From Vogesella indigofera (GTDB taxonomy: Bacteria; Pseudomonadota; Gammaproteobacteria; Burkholderiales; Chromobacteriaceae), in the NCBI RefSeq assembly GCF_028548395.1, contig NZ_JAQQLA010000001.1:62001-126000 (forward strand): DNA of 64,000 nucleotides, in the 5' to 3' direction. Every line of letters begins with the position of its first letter. Position 1 is the stretch's first letter. The notes under the pieces are model-generated. The model was not told the DNA's origin. It did no database searches and saw only the letters and a program-made list of their open reading frames with translations. Below are positions 26,619 to 37,759 of this stretch, piece after piece. The position numbers and the translations under genes were made by a program.

Positions 26619-27958
26619 GCAGCAAGGACCAACGCATGGCCAATGCCTTCGACCCGGCTACCGCCGGCAGCCTGCCGGCGCGCGAACAGGCGCTGATCCA
26701 GCGCCGGCAGCAGGTGCTGGGGCAGGCGTACCGGCTGTTCTACGAGCAGCCGCTGCACGTGGTGCGCGGCGAGGGGGTGTGGCTGTACGACGCGGACGGC
26801 AACGCCTATCTCGACGTGTACAACAACGTCGCCTCGGTCGGGCACAGTCACCCGCGGGTGGTGGACGCCATCGCCCGCCAGGCGGCGACGCTGAACACCC
26901 ACACCCGCTACCTGAACGACATCATCCTCGACTACGCCGAGCGGCTGCTGGCCACCCTGCCGGCGGCCACCAGCCAGGCGATGTTCACCTGCACCGGCAG
27001 CGAGGCCAACGATCTGGCACTGCGGCTGGCGGCCAACTACAGCGGCGGTGCCGGCGTGATCGTTACCAGCCATGCCTATCACGGCGTCACCAGCAGCGTG
27101 GCGGCGTGCTCGCCGGCCTTCGGTCACAACGTGCCGCTGGGCGTGCACGTGCGCACCGTGCCGGCGCCCGACGCCTACCGTTACCCGGACGATGACGAGG
27201 GTGAGGATGTAGGGGCGCGCTTTACCCGCCACGTAGAGCAGGCCATCGCCGACCTGCAGCGGCACGGCATCCGCCCGGCGGCGCTGCTGGTGGACACGCT
27301 GTTTACCAGCGACGGCGTGTTTGCCGAGCCGGCAGGCTTTCTCGCCGGTGCCGTCGACGCCATCCGCGCCGCCGGCGGGCTGTTCATCGCCGACGAAGTG
27401 CAGGCCGGTTTCGCCCGCAGCGGCAGCCACTTCTGGGGCTTTCAGCGCCACGGCGTCACCCCGGACATCGTCACCATGGGCAAGCCGATGGGCAATGGCC
27501 ACCCCATCGCTGGGCTGACGGCACGGCCGGAGATCATCGACGCCTTCGGCCGCCAGGTGCGCTACTTCAATACCTTTGGCGGCAACCCGGTGTCGTGCGT
27601 CGCGGGCCTCGCGGTGCTGGACATCATCCGCGACGAGGGCCTGCAGCAGAACGCGCGCGACACCGGCGCCTATCTCAAGGCCGGCTTTGACACGTTGGCC
27701 GCAAAACACGCGCTGATCGGCGATGTGCGCGGCGCCGGTTTCTTCCTGGGGGTGGAGCTGGTGACCGACCGGCAGCGCAAGACGGCGGCCACGGCGGAAA
27801 CCGCCCGCATCGTCAACGCGCTGCGCCAGCGCCAGATCCTGATCAGCGCCACCGGCCCGGCCGGCAACATCCTCAAGGTGCGGCCGCAGCTGCCGTTCTC
27901 GCGCGCCAACGCCGACCAGCTGCTGGCCACGCTGGACGAGGTGCTGGCCGGGCTGTAG
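26615..27958 (+). CDS. Class III PLP enzyme of the AGXT2L (phospho-lyase) type
   Basis: A 447-residue class III aminotransferase-fold protein. The cofactor lysine lies in [14 protein letters not shown], which matches the GKPMGNGHP signature of ethanolamine-phosphate and 5-phosphohydroxylysine phospho-lyases (AGXT2L1/L2); ordinary omega-transaminases differ here. [16 protein letters not shown] and [11 protein letters not shown] are also present. Its start overlaps the kinase stop (ATGA). It probably eliminates phosphate from a phosphorylated amino alcohol made by the kinase. An ordinary transaminase role is the alternative. Confidence 0.87.
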   Translation: MSSKDQRMANAFDPATAGSLPAREQALIQRRQQVLGQAYRLFYEQPLHVVRGEGVWLYDADGNAYLDVYNNVASVGHSHPRVVDAIARQAATLNTHTRYLNDIILDYAERLLATLPAATSQAMFTCTGSEANDLALRLAANYSGGAGVIVTSHAYHGVTSSVAACSPAFGHNVPLGVHVRTVPAPDAYRYPDDDEGEDVGARFTRHVEQAIADLQRHGIRPAALLVDTLFTSDGVFAEPAGFLAGAVDAIRAAGGLFIADEVQAGFARSGSHFWGFQRHGVTPDIVTMGKPMGNGHPIAGLTARPEIIDAFGRQVRYFNTFGGNPVSCVAGLAVLDIIRDEGLQQNARDTGAYLKAGFDTLAAKHALIGDVRGAGFFLGVELVTDRQRKTAATAETARIVNALRQRQILISATGPAGNILKVRPQLPFSRANADQLLATLDEVLAGL

Positions 27959-28000
27959 CGCGGGGGCAGGGCCGCGGCGCGCGTCAGGACGGCAGCGGGT

Positions 28001-28621
28001 TCAGGTTTTGAGTAGCGCAATCACTTCCTCGTCTTCCACCTGCGGGAAGTGGCGGTAGAACTGGCCGACGGCCTGGAAGTAGTGCGGCGCGTGCAGGCAG
28101 ACCACCGCGTCGGCCAGCGGGCGCACCAGCTCCAGCGCGTCGGGTGAGGCCACCGGCACGGCACAGACCAGCCGGGCGGGCTTTTTGTGGCGCAGCGCGT
28201 GCAGCGCCGCCAGCATGGTGGCACCGGTCGCCAGGCCGTCGTCGACCACGATCACCAGCCGGCCGGCGGGATCAAGCGGCGGCCGGATCGGGGTGTAGCT
28301 TTCCCGCCGCGCGCGGATGGTCGCCAGCTGCGTCTGTTTCTCGCGCTCGATGTAGTCCTGATCGGCGCCCATGGCCGCCGCGTAGGGCGCCAGGTAGGTC
28401 CAGCCGCTTTCATCGATGGCTCCGACGGCGGTTTCCGCATGGCGGGGTGCGCGCAGCTTGCGCACCAGCACGACATCGAACTCCCCGCCCAACTCGTCGG
28501 CGAGCAGCTTGGCCATCGGCACCGCGCCGCGCGGGATCGCCAGCACCAGCGGGTGCTGGTCGCGGTAGGCGTGCAGCCGTGCGGTTAACTGGCGCGCGGC
28601 ATCATGGCGGTCTGCAAACAT
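28001..28621 (-). CDS. Phosphoribosyltransferase-fold protein 1
   Basis: A 206-residue type I PRTase-fold protein with an N-terminal LAIPRGAVPMAKLLADELG (pyrophosphate loop region near residue 30) and the PRPP-binding signature VIVVDDGLATGATMLAAL (about 120-140). It belongs to the ComF/DUF-like PRTases found beside stress and carbon-metabolism genes, with no assigned base. It converges on the phospho-lyase operon and lies 17 bases downstream of the second PRTase, so the two form a leftward pair. Confidence 0.85.
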   Translation of the reverse strand: MFADRHDAARQLTARLHAYRDQHPLVLAIPRGAVPMAKLLADELGGEFDVVLVRKLRAPRHAETAVGAIDESGWTYLAPYAAAMGADQDYIEREKQTQLATIRARRESYTPIRPPLDPAGRLVIVVDDGLATGATMLAALHALRHKKPARLVCAVPVASPDALELVRPLADAVVCLHAPHYFQAVGQFYRHFPQVEDEEVIALLKT

Positions 28622-28638
28622 GGCGTTTTCCGTCCGGG

Positions 28639-29199
28639 TCAGTGGGGGCGGTCGGGCTGCAACAGCTCGATCCTGAAGTCGCTTTCAAACGGCGGCACGT
28701 GGCACTCGATGATGTCCGGGGGCGCGATCTCCAGCCGGGTGCCGACCACGTCGGCGGCCAGCGGCAGACAGCGGCCGGCCCGCTCCACTAGCACCGCCAC
28801 ACGGATGGCGGCGGGCTGCTTCTGCACCAGATAGTCCACCACTTTCAGGATGGAGTGGCCGCTGTAGAGCACGTCGTCGACCACCAGCAGGGTGTAACCG
28901 GAGAGATCCAGCGCCGCGTGCTGCGCCTGCTCGGTGAGCTGCGTTTCCGGGTGCAGCAGGGTGAGATCGTCGGCGTAGCGCTTGACCAGCAGGTCCAGCC
29001 GCAACGGCGGTGCCATGCCATGCACCGCCTGCAGCCGCTCGGTGAGCAGGTCGGCCAGTGGCGCGCCACGGCGGCGAATGCCGATCACCGCCACGCGTTG
29101 CCGGTCGCGCAGCAAGCCGGCGCTACGGGCGGCCATGGCATCGAGCAGATCCGCCAGTTGCGCCTCGTCGAACAGGCAGGTTCGTGAACCGGGTGTCAT
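28639..29199 (-). CDS. PyrR-like phosphoribosyltransferase-fold protein 2
   Basis: A 186-residue protein with the PyrR pattern: VIGIRRRGAPLADLL, the PRPP loop LVVDDVLYSGHSILKVVDYL and AVLVERAGRCLPLAADVVG. PyrR proteins are uracil phosphoribosyltransferases and, in some bacteria, pyrimidine attenuators. No pyr genes are nearby. GAGG stands 11 bases before the ATG at 29199; the open frame extends 68 codons upstream through the dispersed repeat, which is unlikely to be coding. It is first of the leftward pair and divergent from the acetate-CoA ligase operon. Confidence 0.85.
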   Translation of the reverse strand: MTPGSRTCLFDEAQLADLLDAMAARSAGLLRDRQRVAVIGIRRRGAPLADLLTERLQAVHGMAPPLRLDLLVKRYADDLTLLHPETQLTEQAQHAALDLSGYTLLVVDDVLYSGHSILKVVDYLVQKQPAAIRVAVLVERAGRCLPLAADVVGTRLEIAPPDIIECHVPPFESDFRIELLQPDRPH

Positions 29200-29245
29200 G
29201 GCGGGAATGACCTCGCTGCAAGTTGGCCCCAGTGGCCGCATCAGG

Positions 29246-29259
29246 CAAGGTTGGCCGCA
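29246..29259 (-). repeat. GCGGCCAACCTTG repeat, single copy
   Basis: CAAGGTTGGCCGCA lies in the 281-base divergent gap between the PRTase pair and the ligase operon. A diverged AGTTGGCC/GGCCGCA stretch precedes it. Confidence 0.65.
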
Positions 29260-29480
29260 AGCACACGCGGCAGCACCCTTGTTGAGGCGGGCTGTCCTGT
29301 GTATAGCAAGCGGCCCGGCGCCGGGCAAGCCGGGGGCAAACGTCGGGCGGCACCGCCGACGGCTCGCGTCTGGCGGCGAGGTGGTGCGCATTGCAGTCCG
29401 CATAGCGCCCCCTTATAAAGAACCTAGCGAGCAAGGGCCGATCGACTGGCCGCAGGCCGCCAGCAGCCCGGAGAAGTGTC

Positions 29481-31259
<1,779 letters not shown>

Positions 31260-31269
31260 GGGCGGCCCG

Positions 31270-32268
31270 ATGAGCGACAAACTGCACCTGGACCGCGCCG
31301 GTCTGCACCGCCTGTATCGGGAGATGCAGCGCATCCGCCGTTTCGAGGCGCGCTGCGTCGCCCTGTACCAGGCACAGCAGATACGCGGCTTCCTGCACCT
31401 GTACGACGGGCAGGAGGCGGTGGCGGTGGGCGTGAGCTCGGCGCTGGACGCCGGCGACGCGGTGCTGGCGACCTACCGCGAGCACGGCCACGCGCTGGCC
31501 AAGGGCGTGCCGATGGACGCGCTGATGGCGGAGATGCTGGGCAAGCAGCAGGGCTGCTGCCGTGGCCGCGGTGGCTCCATGCACCTCTTCGACCAGTCGC
31601 GCCGCTTCTACGGCGGCAATGCCATCGTCGGCGGTGGGCTGCCGCTGGCGGTGGGCATCGCGATGGCGGACAAAGCGCTGCGCCCGGGGGCGGTGACGGC
31701 GTGCTTCTTTGGCGAGGGCGCGGTGGCCGAAGGAGCGTTTCACGAAAGCCTGAACCTGGCCGCGCTGTGGCAGCTGCCGCTGCTGTTCGTGTGCGAAAAC
31801 AACCTGTACGCGATGGGCGTGCCGCTGGCGGAGTCCGACGCCCAGCCCGAGGTCTACCGCAAGGGCGCCGCCTATCGCGTGGCGGCGGCGCAGGTGGATG
31901 GCATGGACCCGGTCAAGGTGGCGGCGGCGGCCAGACTGGCGGTGGCACAGCTGCGCGCCGGGCACGGCCCCTACCTGCTGGAGTGCCGCACCTATCGCTA
32001 CCGTGCGCATTCCATGTTCGATACCCAGGCCTATCGCGGCAAGGACGAGGTGGAGCAGTGGCGCCAGCTGGACCCGATCACCCGGCTGCAGGACTGGCTG
32101 CTGGCCAGCCAGCAGATCAGCCAGCAGGAGCTTGCCGGCATCGATGCCGATATCGCCGCGGAAATCGAGGCGGCGGTGGCCTTTGCCGAGGCCGGCACGC
32201 CGGAACCGCTGGCCGCGCTGACGCAGTATGTGCTGATGGACAGCGTGGTGCAGGAGCAGACGCCATGA
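31270..32268 (+). CDS. 2-oxo acid dehydrogenase E1 component, alpha subunit
   Basis: A 332-residue thiamine-diphosphate-binding subunit of the PDH/acetoin-dehydrogenase family: [26 protein letters not shown] and the ThDP motif region [20 protein letters not shown]. With E1 beta it decarboxylates a 2-oxo acid and reductively acylates the lipoyl group of E2. It starts 10 bases after the ligase and its stop overlaps the E1 beta start (ATGA). The substrate could be pyruvate or acetoin. The absence of acoX/acoR-like genes leans to pyruvate. Confidence 0.92.
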   Translation: MSDKLHLDRAGLHRLYREMQRIRRFEARCVALYQAQQIRGFLHLYDGQEAVAVGVSSALDAGDAVLATYREHGHALAKGVPMDALMAEMLGKQQGCCRGRGGSMHLFDQSRRFYGGNAIVGGGLPLAVGIAMADKALRPGAVTACFFGEGAVAEGAFHESLNLAALWQLPLLFVCENNLYAMGVPLAESDAQPEVYRKGAAYRVAAAQVDGMDPVKVAAAARLAVAQLRAGHGPYLLECRTYRYRAHSMFDTQAYRGKDEVEQWRQLDPITRLQDWLLASQQISQQELAGIDADIAAEIEAAVAFAEAGTPEPLAALTQYVLMDSVVQEQTP

Positions 32269-33248
32269 GCACCATCACCTATCGCGAAGCCTGCCGCCAG
32301 GCGATCCGTTCGGCGCTGCTGGCCGACCCGCGCTGCTTTGTGATGGGCGAGGACGTGGGCCACTACGGCGGCTGCTATGCGGTAACCAAGGGCTTGCTGG
32401 AGGAGTTCGGCCCGCAGCGCATCCGCGATACGCCGCTGGCGGAAAACGGCATTGCCGGCGCCGGCGTGGGCGCGGCGCTGGCCGGGCTGCGGCCGATTGT
32501 CGAAATCATGACCTGCAACTTCAGCCTGCTGGCGCTGGACCAGATCATGAACAACGCGGCCAGCCTGTCGCACATGTCCGGCGGACAGTTCGCGGTGCCG
32601 CTGGTGATCCGCATGGCCACCGGTGGCGGCCGCCAGCTGGCGGCGCAGCACTCGCACAGCCTGGAAGGCTGGTACGCGCACATTCCGGGGCTGAAGGTGC
32701 TGGTGCCGGCCACGGTGGAAGACGCCCGCCACATGTTGGCCGCAGCGCTGGCCGACCCCAACCCGGTGCTGATTTTCGAGCATATCGTGCTGTACAACGC
32801 CGAGGGCGAGCTGGACGAGGCGGTTGGCGGCGTGGACATCGCCCACGCCAAAGTGCGCCGCAGCGGCACCGACCTCAGCCTGGTGACCTATGGCAACAGC
32901 CTGCCCAAGTGCCTGGCCGCCGCTGACGAATTGGCCGCAGCCGGCATCCAGGCCGAGGTGATCGACCTGCGCGTGCTGCGGCCGCTGGACAGCGCCACCG
33001 TCATCGCATCGGTGAGCCGCACCCACCGCTGCCTGATCGTGGACGAAGGCTGGCGTAGCGGCTCCATCTCCGCCGAGATCGCCGCCCGCGTCGCCGACGA
33101 GGCGCTGTACGAGCTGGATGCGCCGCTGCGGCGGGTATGCAGCGCCGAGGTGCCGGTGCCCTACGCGGCGCATATGGAAGCCGCGGCGCTGCCGCAGGTG
33201 GCGGACATCGTGGCCGCCGCCCGCGCGCTGCTGCAGCCGGCGGGGTAG
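32265..33248 (+). CDS. 2-oxo acid dehydrogenase E1 component, beta subunit
   Basis: A 327-residue transketolase-like subunit with [17 protein letters not shown], the catalytic Glu region [38 protein letters not shown] and the C-terminal transketolase domain ([18 protein letters not shown]). It forms the alpha2-beta2 E1. Its ATG overlaps the E1 alpha stop by four bases. It is five bases from the E2 gene, consistent with a coordinated complex. Confidence 0.93.
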   Translation: MSTITYREACRQAIRSALLADPRCFVMGEDVGHYGGCYAVTKGLLEEFGPQRIRDTPLAENGIAGAGVGAALAGLRPIVEIMTCNFSLLALDQIMNNAASLSHMSGGQFAVPLVIRMATGGGRQLAAQHSHSLEGWYAHIPGLKVLVPATVEDARHMLAAALADPNPVLIFEHIVLYNAEGELDEAVGGVDIAHAKVRRSGTDLSLVTYGNSLPKCLAAADELAAAGIQAEVIDLRVLRPLDSATVIASVSRTHRCLIVDEGWRSGSISAEIAARVADEALYELDAPLRRVCSAEVPVPYAAHMEAAALPQVADIVAAARALLQPAG

Positions 33249-33253
33249 CGCAT

Positions 33254-34447
33254 ATGGCCGACTTCCTGATGCCCTCGCTGGGCGCCGACATGGAGACAGG
33301 CAAGCTGGTGCAGTGGCTGGTCAAGCCCGGTGATCGCGTCAAGTCCGGTGACGTGGTGGCGGTGGTGGAGACGCACAAGGGCGCCATCGACGTGGAAATC
33401 TTCCTCGATGGCGTTATCGACAACCTGGCGCCGCTGGATCAGGAGGTGCCGGTGGGGACCGTGCTGGCCACTGTGCGGCAGAGCGGCGAAACCGCCGCGC
33501 AGGCTGTGGCGGCCGTTGCTCCGGCAGCTGTTAGCATACCGGTGCCAGTCATGACGGAGGCCAGCGCAGAGCCAGCCCGCTCTGTGGCCAACGTTGGCCG
33601 CATGCGCGTCAGCCCGGCGGCGCGGCAGCGGGCGCAGCAGCTGGGCGTGGAGTTGGCGGCGCTGGTTGGGCGCGGGACAGGCGAGGGCGGTGCCGTCTGC
33701 CTGCGCGACGTCGAAGCGGCCGTGTCCAGACACCCGGCAGAGGCGGCAGCCGCGACCGGCAGCGACGTGCATCGCGGTTTCGACCCGGCGCAGATGCGGC
33801 AGGCCATCGCCGCGGCGATGGGCCGTTCCAAGCGCGAGATCCCGCACTACTACCTGACCGACAGCATCGACTTCGGCGTCGCCGCGCAGTGGCTGGCGGC
33901 CTGGAACGCCGAGCGGCCGCCCGAGCAGCGGCTGCTGGCGGCGGTGCTGCTGTTGAAGGCCTGCGCGCGGGCGCTGCAGGCGTATCCGCAGTTCAACGGC
34001 TTTTATGAGGACGGCGGCTTTCGGGCCGCGGCGGGCATCCATCCCGGCTGGGCCGTCTCGCTGCGCGGCGGCGGGCTGGTCGCCCCGGCCATCCACGACG
34101 CGGACCGCCTGAGCCTGCCGCAGCTGATGACCGCCATGCGCGATCTGGTGCAGCGGGCACGGGCGGGCAGCCTGCGCAGCTCGGAGCTGGCCGACCCGAG
34201 CATCACCCTGACCAACCTCGGCGAGCGCGGCGCCGAGAGCGTGCTGGGGGTGATCTACCCGCCGCAGGTCGCCATCATCGGTTTTGGCCGCGTGCAGCCG
34301 CGGCCGTGGGTGCTGGACGGGCAGCTGGCGGTGCGCGAGATGCTGAGTGTGAGCCTGGCGGCGGACCACCGGGTGACCGACGGTCACTTGGGCGGGCAGC
34401 TGCTGGCCGCCATCAATGACGCCCTGCAGCACCCGGACACGCTATGA
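33254..34447 (+). CDS. Dihydrolipoamide acyltransferase (E2), one lipoyl domain
   Basis: A 397-residue E2. A single lipoyl domain (residues 1-78, lipoyl-lysine in [12 protein letters not shown]) is followed by an Ala/Pro/Val linker, a peripheral-subunit-binding domain ([17 protein letters not shown], about 118-150) and a catalytic domain with the active site ADHRVTDG near the C-terminus. The linker encodes an in-frame copy of the dispersed repeat at 33584-33602. No strong ribosome site is visible, so coupling to E1 beta is likely. No E3 (lipoamide dehydrogenase) gene is in the operon; one must be supplied from elsewhere. Confidence 0.92.
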   Translation: MADFLMPSLGADMETGKLVQWLVKPGDRVKSGDVVAVVETHKGAIDVEIFLDGVIDNLAPLDQEVPVGTVLATVRQSGETAAQAVAAVAPAAVSIPVPVMTEASAEPARSVANVGRMRVSPAARQRAQQLGVELAALVGRGTGEGGAVCLRDVEAAVSRHPAEAAAATGSDVHRGFDPAQMRQAIAAAMGRSKREIPHYYLTDSIDFGVAAQWLAAWNAERPPEQRLLAAVLLLKACARALQAYPQFNGFYEDGGFRAAAGIHPGWAVSLRGGGLVAPAIHDADRLSLPQLMTAMRDLVQRARAGSLRSSELADPSITLTNLGERGAESVLGVIYPPQVAIIGFGRVQPRPWVLDGQLAVREMLSVSLAADHRVTDGHLGGQLLAAINDALQHPDTL

Positions 34448-34469
34448 GAATCGAACAAGGAGACGAGGC

Positions 34470-34703
34470 ATGGATAAGGACGACGTGATGGCGCTGGTCG
34501 GCAAGGTACTGGCCGGCATCGCCCCGGAGGCCGATCTGGCCGGGGTCGGCGACGACGAGGACCTGCGCGCGGCGCTGGATCTGGACTCGATGGATTTTCT
34601 CAACCTCATCATCGGCCTGAGCCAGGGCAGCGGGATGGCAATCGCCGAGAAGGACTACCCCAAGCTTTTCACCATCAAGGGCATTCAAGATTTCTTGTCT
34701 TGA
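34470..34703 (+). CDS. Acyl carrier protein
   Basis: A 77-residue acidic helical protein with the phosphopantetheine-attachment serine in LDLDSMDFLN (near residue 38), and the usual four-helix length. AAGGAGACGAGGC precedes the ATG at 34470. It follows E2 by 22 bases at the end of the ligase-E1-E2 operon. An ACP beside a CoA ligase and an oxo acid dehydrogenase suggests that acyl groups from the complex or the ligase are loaded on this carrier. This is inference; no ketosynthase or acyltransferase is nearby. Confidence 0.9.
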   Translation: MDKDDVMALVGKVLAGIAPEADLAGVGDDEDLRAALDLDSMDFLNLIIGLSQGSGMAIAEKDYPKLFTIKGIQDFLS

Positions 34704-34826
34704 ATGTCCTTGTCGAGGTCCGCGATGCCAGCTTGGTGCTGGTTAGTCTTACTGCGGAACATCCGCAGGCGTATGACCGGCGGTCGTGTTTGCAGGCCTT
34801 TACTGGACATGAGTCAGTTGCGGCTA

Positions 34827-34846
34827 CCGCTGCCTGATGGCAGCGG
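34827..34846. terminator. Hairpin between convergent genes
   Basis: CCGCTGCC and GGCAGCGG with a TGAT loop lie in the 173-base gap between the ACP gene and the convergent oxygenase gene. It lacks a T-run; a shared 3'-end hairpin is likely. Confidence 0.4.
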
Positions 34847-34876
34847 CGGTGCAGTGCCCATCGTCAAAGCCCCGGG

Positions 34877-35470
34877 TCAGATGCCCATGACGGCATTGAC
34901 CGGGATTGAGATGCGCGACTCGCTGCCAGCGTGGGCCTCGGTGCCATGTTCCAGCCAGTTGGGGAACACCAGTAGCTGGCCGGCTTCCGGGGCAATGGAA
35001 ATCTCGCTGCCGGCGTTGGGGCGCAAGCTGCCCTGCCACGGCGACAGCAGCGCGCCGGGGCGCGGGTCGCGCAGCACGATGGGCCCGCTGCCGGCGGGTA
35101 CCTTCAGGTAGTAGCAGGCGCTGAGCAGGGCACCGGCGTGATTGTGGAAGGTGTTGTAGCCGCCGGCGTCATGCACATTGGCCCAAGCTTTCAGCTGATA
35201 GCGGTGCAGTGGCGGGCCCATTTCGTTGAAGATGAAATCGAAAACGGTGCGCACCGCCTGTGCCAGCGGCAGAAAAAGCGGGTCGTCAAACAGTGTCTGC
35301 ACACTGTTCCAGCCCATGCGGTTGGAGCGTCCCTCCGCAACCGGATTCTGCTGCCGCCACGACTCGATCTGTGCTGTCCATTGCGGCACGTGTTCGTTCA
35401 GGGCTGACAGGCTGACCGACCAGACCCGGGTCGGAAACAGCTCCATATGGGCAAGATTGAGTTGTTGCAT
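34877..35470 (-). CDS. 2OG-Fe(II) oxygenase, TIGR02466-like
   Basis: A 197-residue double-stranded beta-helix oxygenase of the TIGR02466 (2OG-FeII_Oxy_5) type: MELFPTRVW at the start, AWANVHDAGGYNTFHNHAGALLS with candidate iron ligands His109/His111, YYLKVPAGSGPIVLRDPR, then VFPNWLEHGTEAH (His175) and the 2-oxoglutarate-binding Arg186 in ESRISIPVNA. The start at 35470 is chosen by fit; no strong Shine-Dalgarno sequence precedes it. It is divergent from the autotransporter and may hydroxylate a product of the adjacent ATP-grasp ligases. The substrate is unknown. Confidence 0.82.
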   Translation of the reverse strand: MQQLNLAHMELFPTRVWSVSLSALNEHVPQWTAQIESWRQQNPVAEGRSNRMGWNSVQTLFDDPLFLPLAQAVRTVFDFIFNEMGPPLHRYQLKAWANVHDAGGYNTFHNHAGALLSACYYLKVPAGSGPIVLRDPRPGALLSPWQGSLRPNAGSEISIAPEAGQLLVFPNWLEHGTEAHAGSESRISIPVNAVMGI

Positions 35471-35714
35471 CGAGGTATTTTTCAATGTTTGTTTATAAAG
35501 TGCGCTGAATAGCAGCAGTTTTGCTGTGAGGGCTGTGTGCCGACAGTTTGGGCTCTTGGCGGCGTAACGCCTGTATTGACAGCCTTTTGCCCCCGATTTT
35601 CGGGTGTGAAAAACCACAGTCTGGATAATAAGGCGGCCGTTGCTATGACATTTTATTTTCAAGTTGTCCTTATGTAATCACAATGTCGCCACCCGTACCA
35701 GACTAGGAATCGCT

Positions 35715-37691
35715 ATGCCTACCCCATTCTCCACCCGTCCTGCCTGCGGCCAACCTGCCAGCAAGCAAAAACCGCTGGTGCTGGCCACCGCCGCCGCCTT
35801 CTTCGCCTTGGCCGCCGGTTCGGCGCAGGCGACTCCTTGCACCACCTCCGTCACCACCGAGACAACTACGGCGGAGACGGTATGCAGCGACCTGACCGTT
35901 AGCTCTGCCGGCAAGATCGATGTGAGTGGCAGCACAGCCGTTACCGTCAGTACTGGCAGCGAGTTTTCTACCTCCATTGACAACAGTGGCCGCATCACCG
36001 GCAATACTGCGATTTATGTGCAGGATACCTCAGGTACTTACAGCACCCAGATCAACAACAACAGCAGCGGCGTGATTGTGGGGCAGAACTATGCGGTGAA
36101 CCGGGCAGGCAGCCCGGGGCAGAACGTCAATATCTTTAACGAGGGCCAGATCGCTGGCTCCATCGTCGCTACCAACCTGACCAATGCTGGCGGTGGTGTG
36201 GTGACGCTCAAGAATGGCGCCGACAAGGATGACCTACGCAACAGCGGTAGCGCTGGCTACGGGGTGCTGAGTGGCTACTTTTCCCAAGAGTCCGACGCCA
36301 CGCTGCGGGTTGCCATCGTCTCCACCAGCGTCGAAGCTAGCTACAGCTACCTGCAGGCGGCCAACGTTGAGCTGGACGGCACGCTGGATGTGGACGTAAA
36401 AGCCAACAGCGGCCTGAGCCTGAGTTCCGGCATGAGCTCGTTTGGCATCATTCACACTACGGCTGGCAGCATCAATGGTGCCTTCTCCCAGGTCACCGAC
36501 AACAGCGCGCTGTTCAACTTTACTACCCGACTGGGCACGTTGGTTTCCAACCAGCAGACGCTGTATATCGACGCCGTGCGCGCGCTGACGGTGGAGCAGG
36601 CGGCGCGTGACAACAGCAATACTCCGGGGCTGGGTGCGGCACAGGTGCTGGACTCCGGTGCCGCCGGTCTGCAAGAAGTGGTCGATGCGCTGGGCCAGCT
36701 GGCTACCGCGCAGGAAGTGTCCGACGCGGTGTCGCAGACCCTGCCGCTGCATACCGGTGCTTCCATCGCCGCGACGCAGGATGCGCTGGCCAGCGTCAAC
36801 CAGATCGTGCAGGCCCGTATCGAAGGCAGTACCGGTCTGTCGGCCGGTGACCAGGCGTTCAGTGACCGCCATGTGTGGGTCAAACCGTTCGGTTCCTGGG
36901 CGGAGCAGGAAAACCGTGACGGCGTGGCCGGCTATGATGCGCGCACCCGTGGCCTGACGGTCGGGATCGACGGTGCGCTCTCGTCGCAGCTGCGTCTGGG
37001 GGGCGCGCTGGCCTATGCCAATATTGACATCGACGGCAAGTCCACGGTCGCGAAGCAGAGCAGCGAAGTGGATGTTTATCAATTGGTCGGCTACGGCAGC
37101 TACAGCCTGGACGAGCGCACCAACCTGAATTTCCAGGTGGATATTGGCCAGGGCAACTCGCAGGGCGAACGCCAGATCGCGTTCACCCAGTCGGTGGCCG
37201 CGTCGGACTATGACAGCTTCACCGCGCATGCCGGCCTGGGTATCGGCCGCAACTATGTGCTGGATGAGCGCACGAGCATCACACCATCGCTGCGTGCCGA
37301 CTACACCTGGATCAAGGATCAGGCCTACAGCGAAACCGGTGCCGGCGCACTGAACCTGCAGGTGCAAAGCCGCAAGTCGGATGCACTGGTACTGGCGCTG
37401 GAAGGCAAGCTGATCAGGGATCTTGGCAACGGCACCCAGCTGCAGGCCAACCTCGGCGTCGGTTACGATACGCTCAACGAGCGCTCGTCCATCGTGTCGG
37501 CATTTGCCGGCGCGCCCAATGCGGCGTTTGTCACCTACGGTGCGGACCCGAGTCCGTGGCAGGTGCGTGGCGGCTTTGGCCTGACCCACAAAACCGCCAG
37601 CGGCATGGAAATCACCGGCCGTTACGATGCGCTGTACAAGACCGACTTCCTGAACCAGACCGTGTCGGTCAAACTGCGCTGGATGTTCTAA
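35715..37691 (+). CDS. Autotransporter (type V secretion) protein
   Basis: A 658-residue outer-membrane protein. The signal peptide ends near residue 39 (FFALAAGSAQA), a repeat-rich passenger follows (about 40-380; NSG, NNSSG and FNEGQIAGS motifs of a beta-helix) and then a C-terminal 12-strand beta-barrel (about 390-658: HVWVKPFGSWAEQENRDGVAGY, ending in KLRWMF with the terminal Phe required for insertion). AGGAA precedes the ATG at 35715; the frame open from 35664 adds an unlikely leader. The passenger is short and has no catalytic motif I recognise. Codon use and GC look lower than in the flanks. It is followed by an intrinsic terminator and two ligases. Confidence 0.88.
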   Translation: MPTPFSTRPACGQPASKQKPLVLATAAAFFALAAGSAQATPCTTSVTTETTTAETVCSDLTVSSAGKIDVSGSTAVTVSTGSEFSTSIDNSGRITGNTAIYVQDTSGTYSTQINNNSSGVIVGQNYAVNRAGSPGQNVNIFNEGQIAGSIVATNLTNAGGGVVTLKNGADKDDLRNSGSAGYGVLSGYFSQESDATLRVAIVSTSVEASYSYLQAANVELDGTLDVDVKANSGLSLSSGMSSFGIIHTTAGSINGAFSQVTDNSALFNFTTRLGTLVSNQQTLYIDAVRALTVEQAARDNSNTPGLGAAQVLDSGAAGLQEVVDALGQLATAQEVSDAVSQTLPLHTGASIAATQDALASVNQIVQARIEGSTGLSAGDQAFSDRHVWVKPFGSWAEQENRDGVAGYDARTRGLTVGIDGALSSQLRLGGALAYANIDIDGKSTVAKQSSEVDVYQLVGYGSYSLDERTNLNFQVDIGQGNSQGERQIAFTQSVAASDYDSFTAHAGLGIGRNYVLDERTSITPSLRADYTWIKDQAYSETGAGALNLQVQSRKSDALVLALEGKLIRDLGNGTQLQANLGVGYDTLNERSSIVSAFAGAPNAAFVTYGADPSPWQVRGGFGLTHKTASGMEITGRYDALYKTDFLNQTVSVKLRWMF

Positions 37692-37714
37692 GCCTGCCGC
37701 ATGCATGACTGACC

Positions 37715-37745
37715 ATGGCAGTGGCTCGCGCCACTGCCATTTTTT
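37715..37745 (+). terminator. Rho-independent terminator after the autotransporter
   Basis: An 11-bp stem (ATGGCAGTGGC and complement), a TCGC loop and five T, then a second ten-T run. An open frame that starts at 37715 lies in the stem, so the ligase gene must start later. Confidence 0.92.
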
Positions 37746-37759
37746 ATGTTTTTTTTTTC

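Noticed and set aside
35664..35714. An upstream start for the autotransporter at 35664
   Set aside because: It adds a polar leader ahead of a normal signal peptide and lacks a ribosome site; the ATG at 35715 fits.
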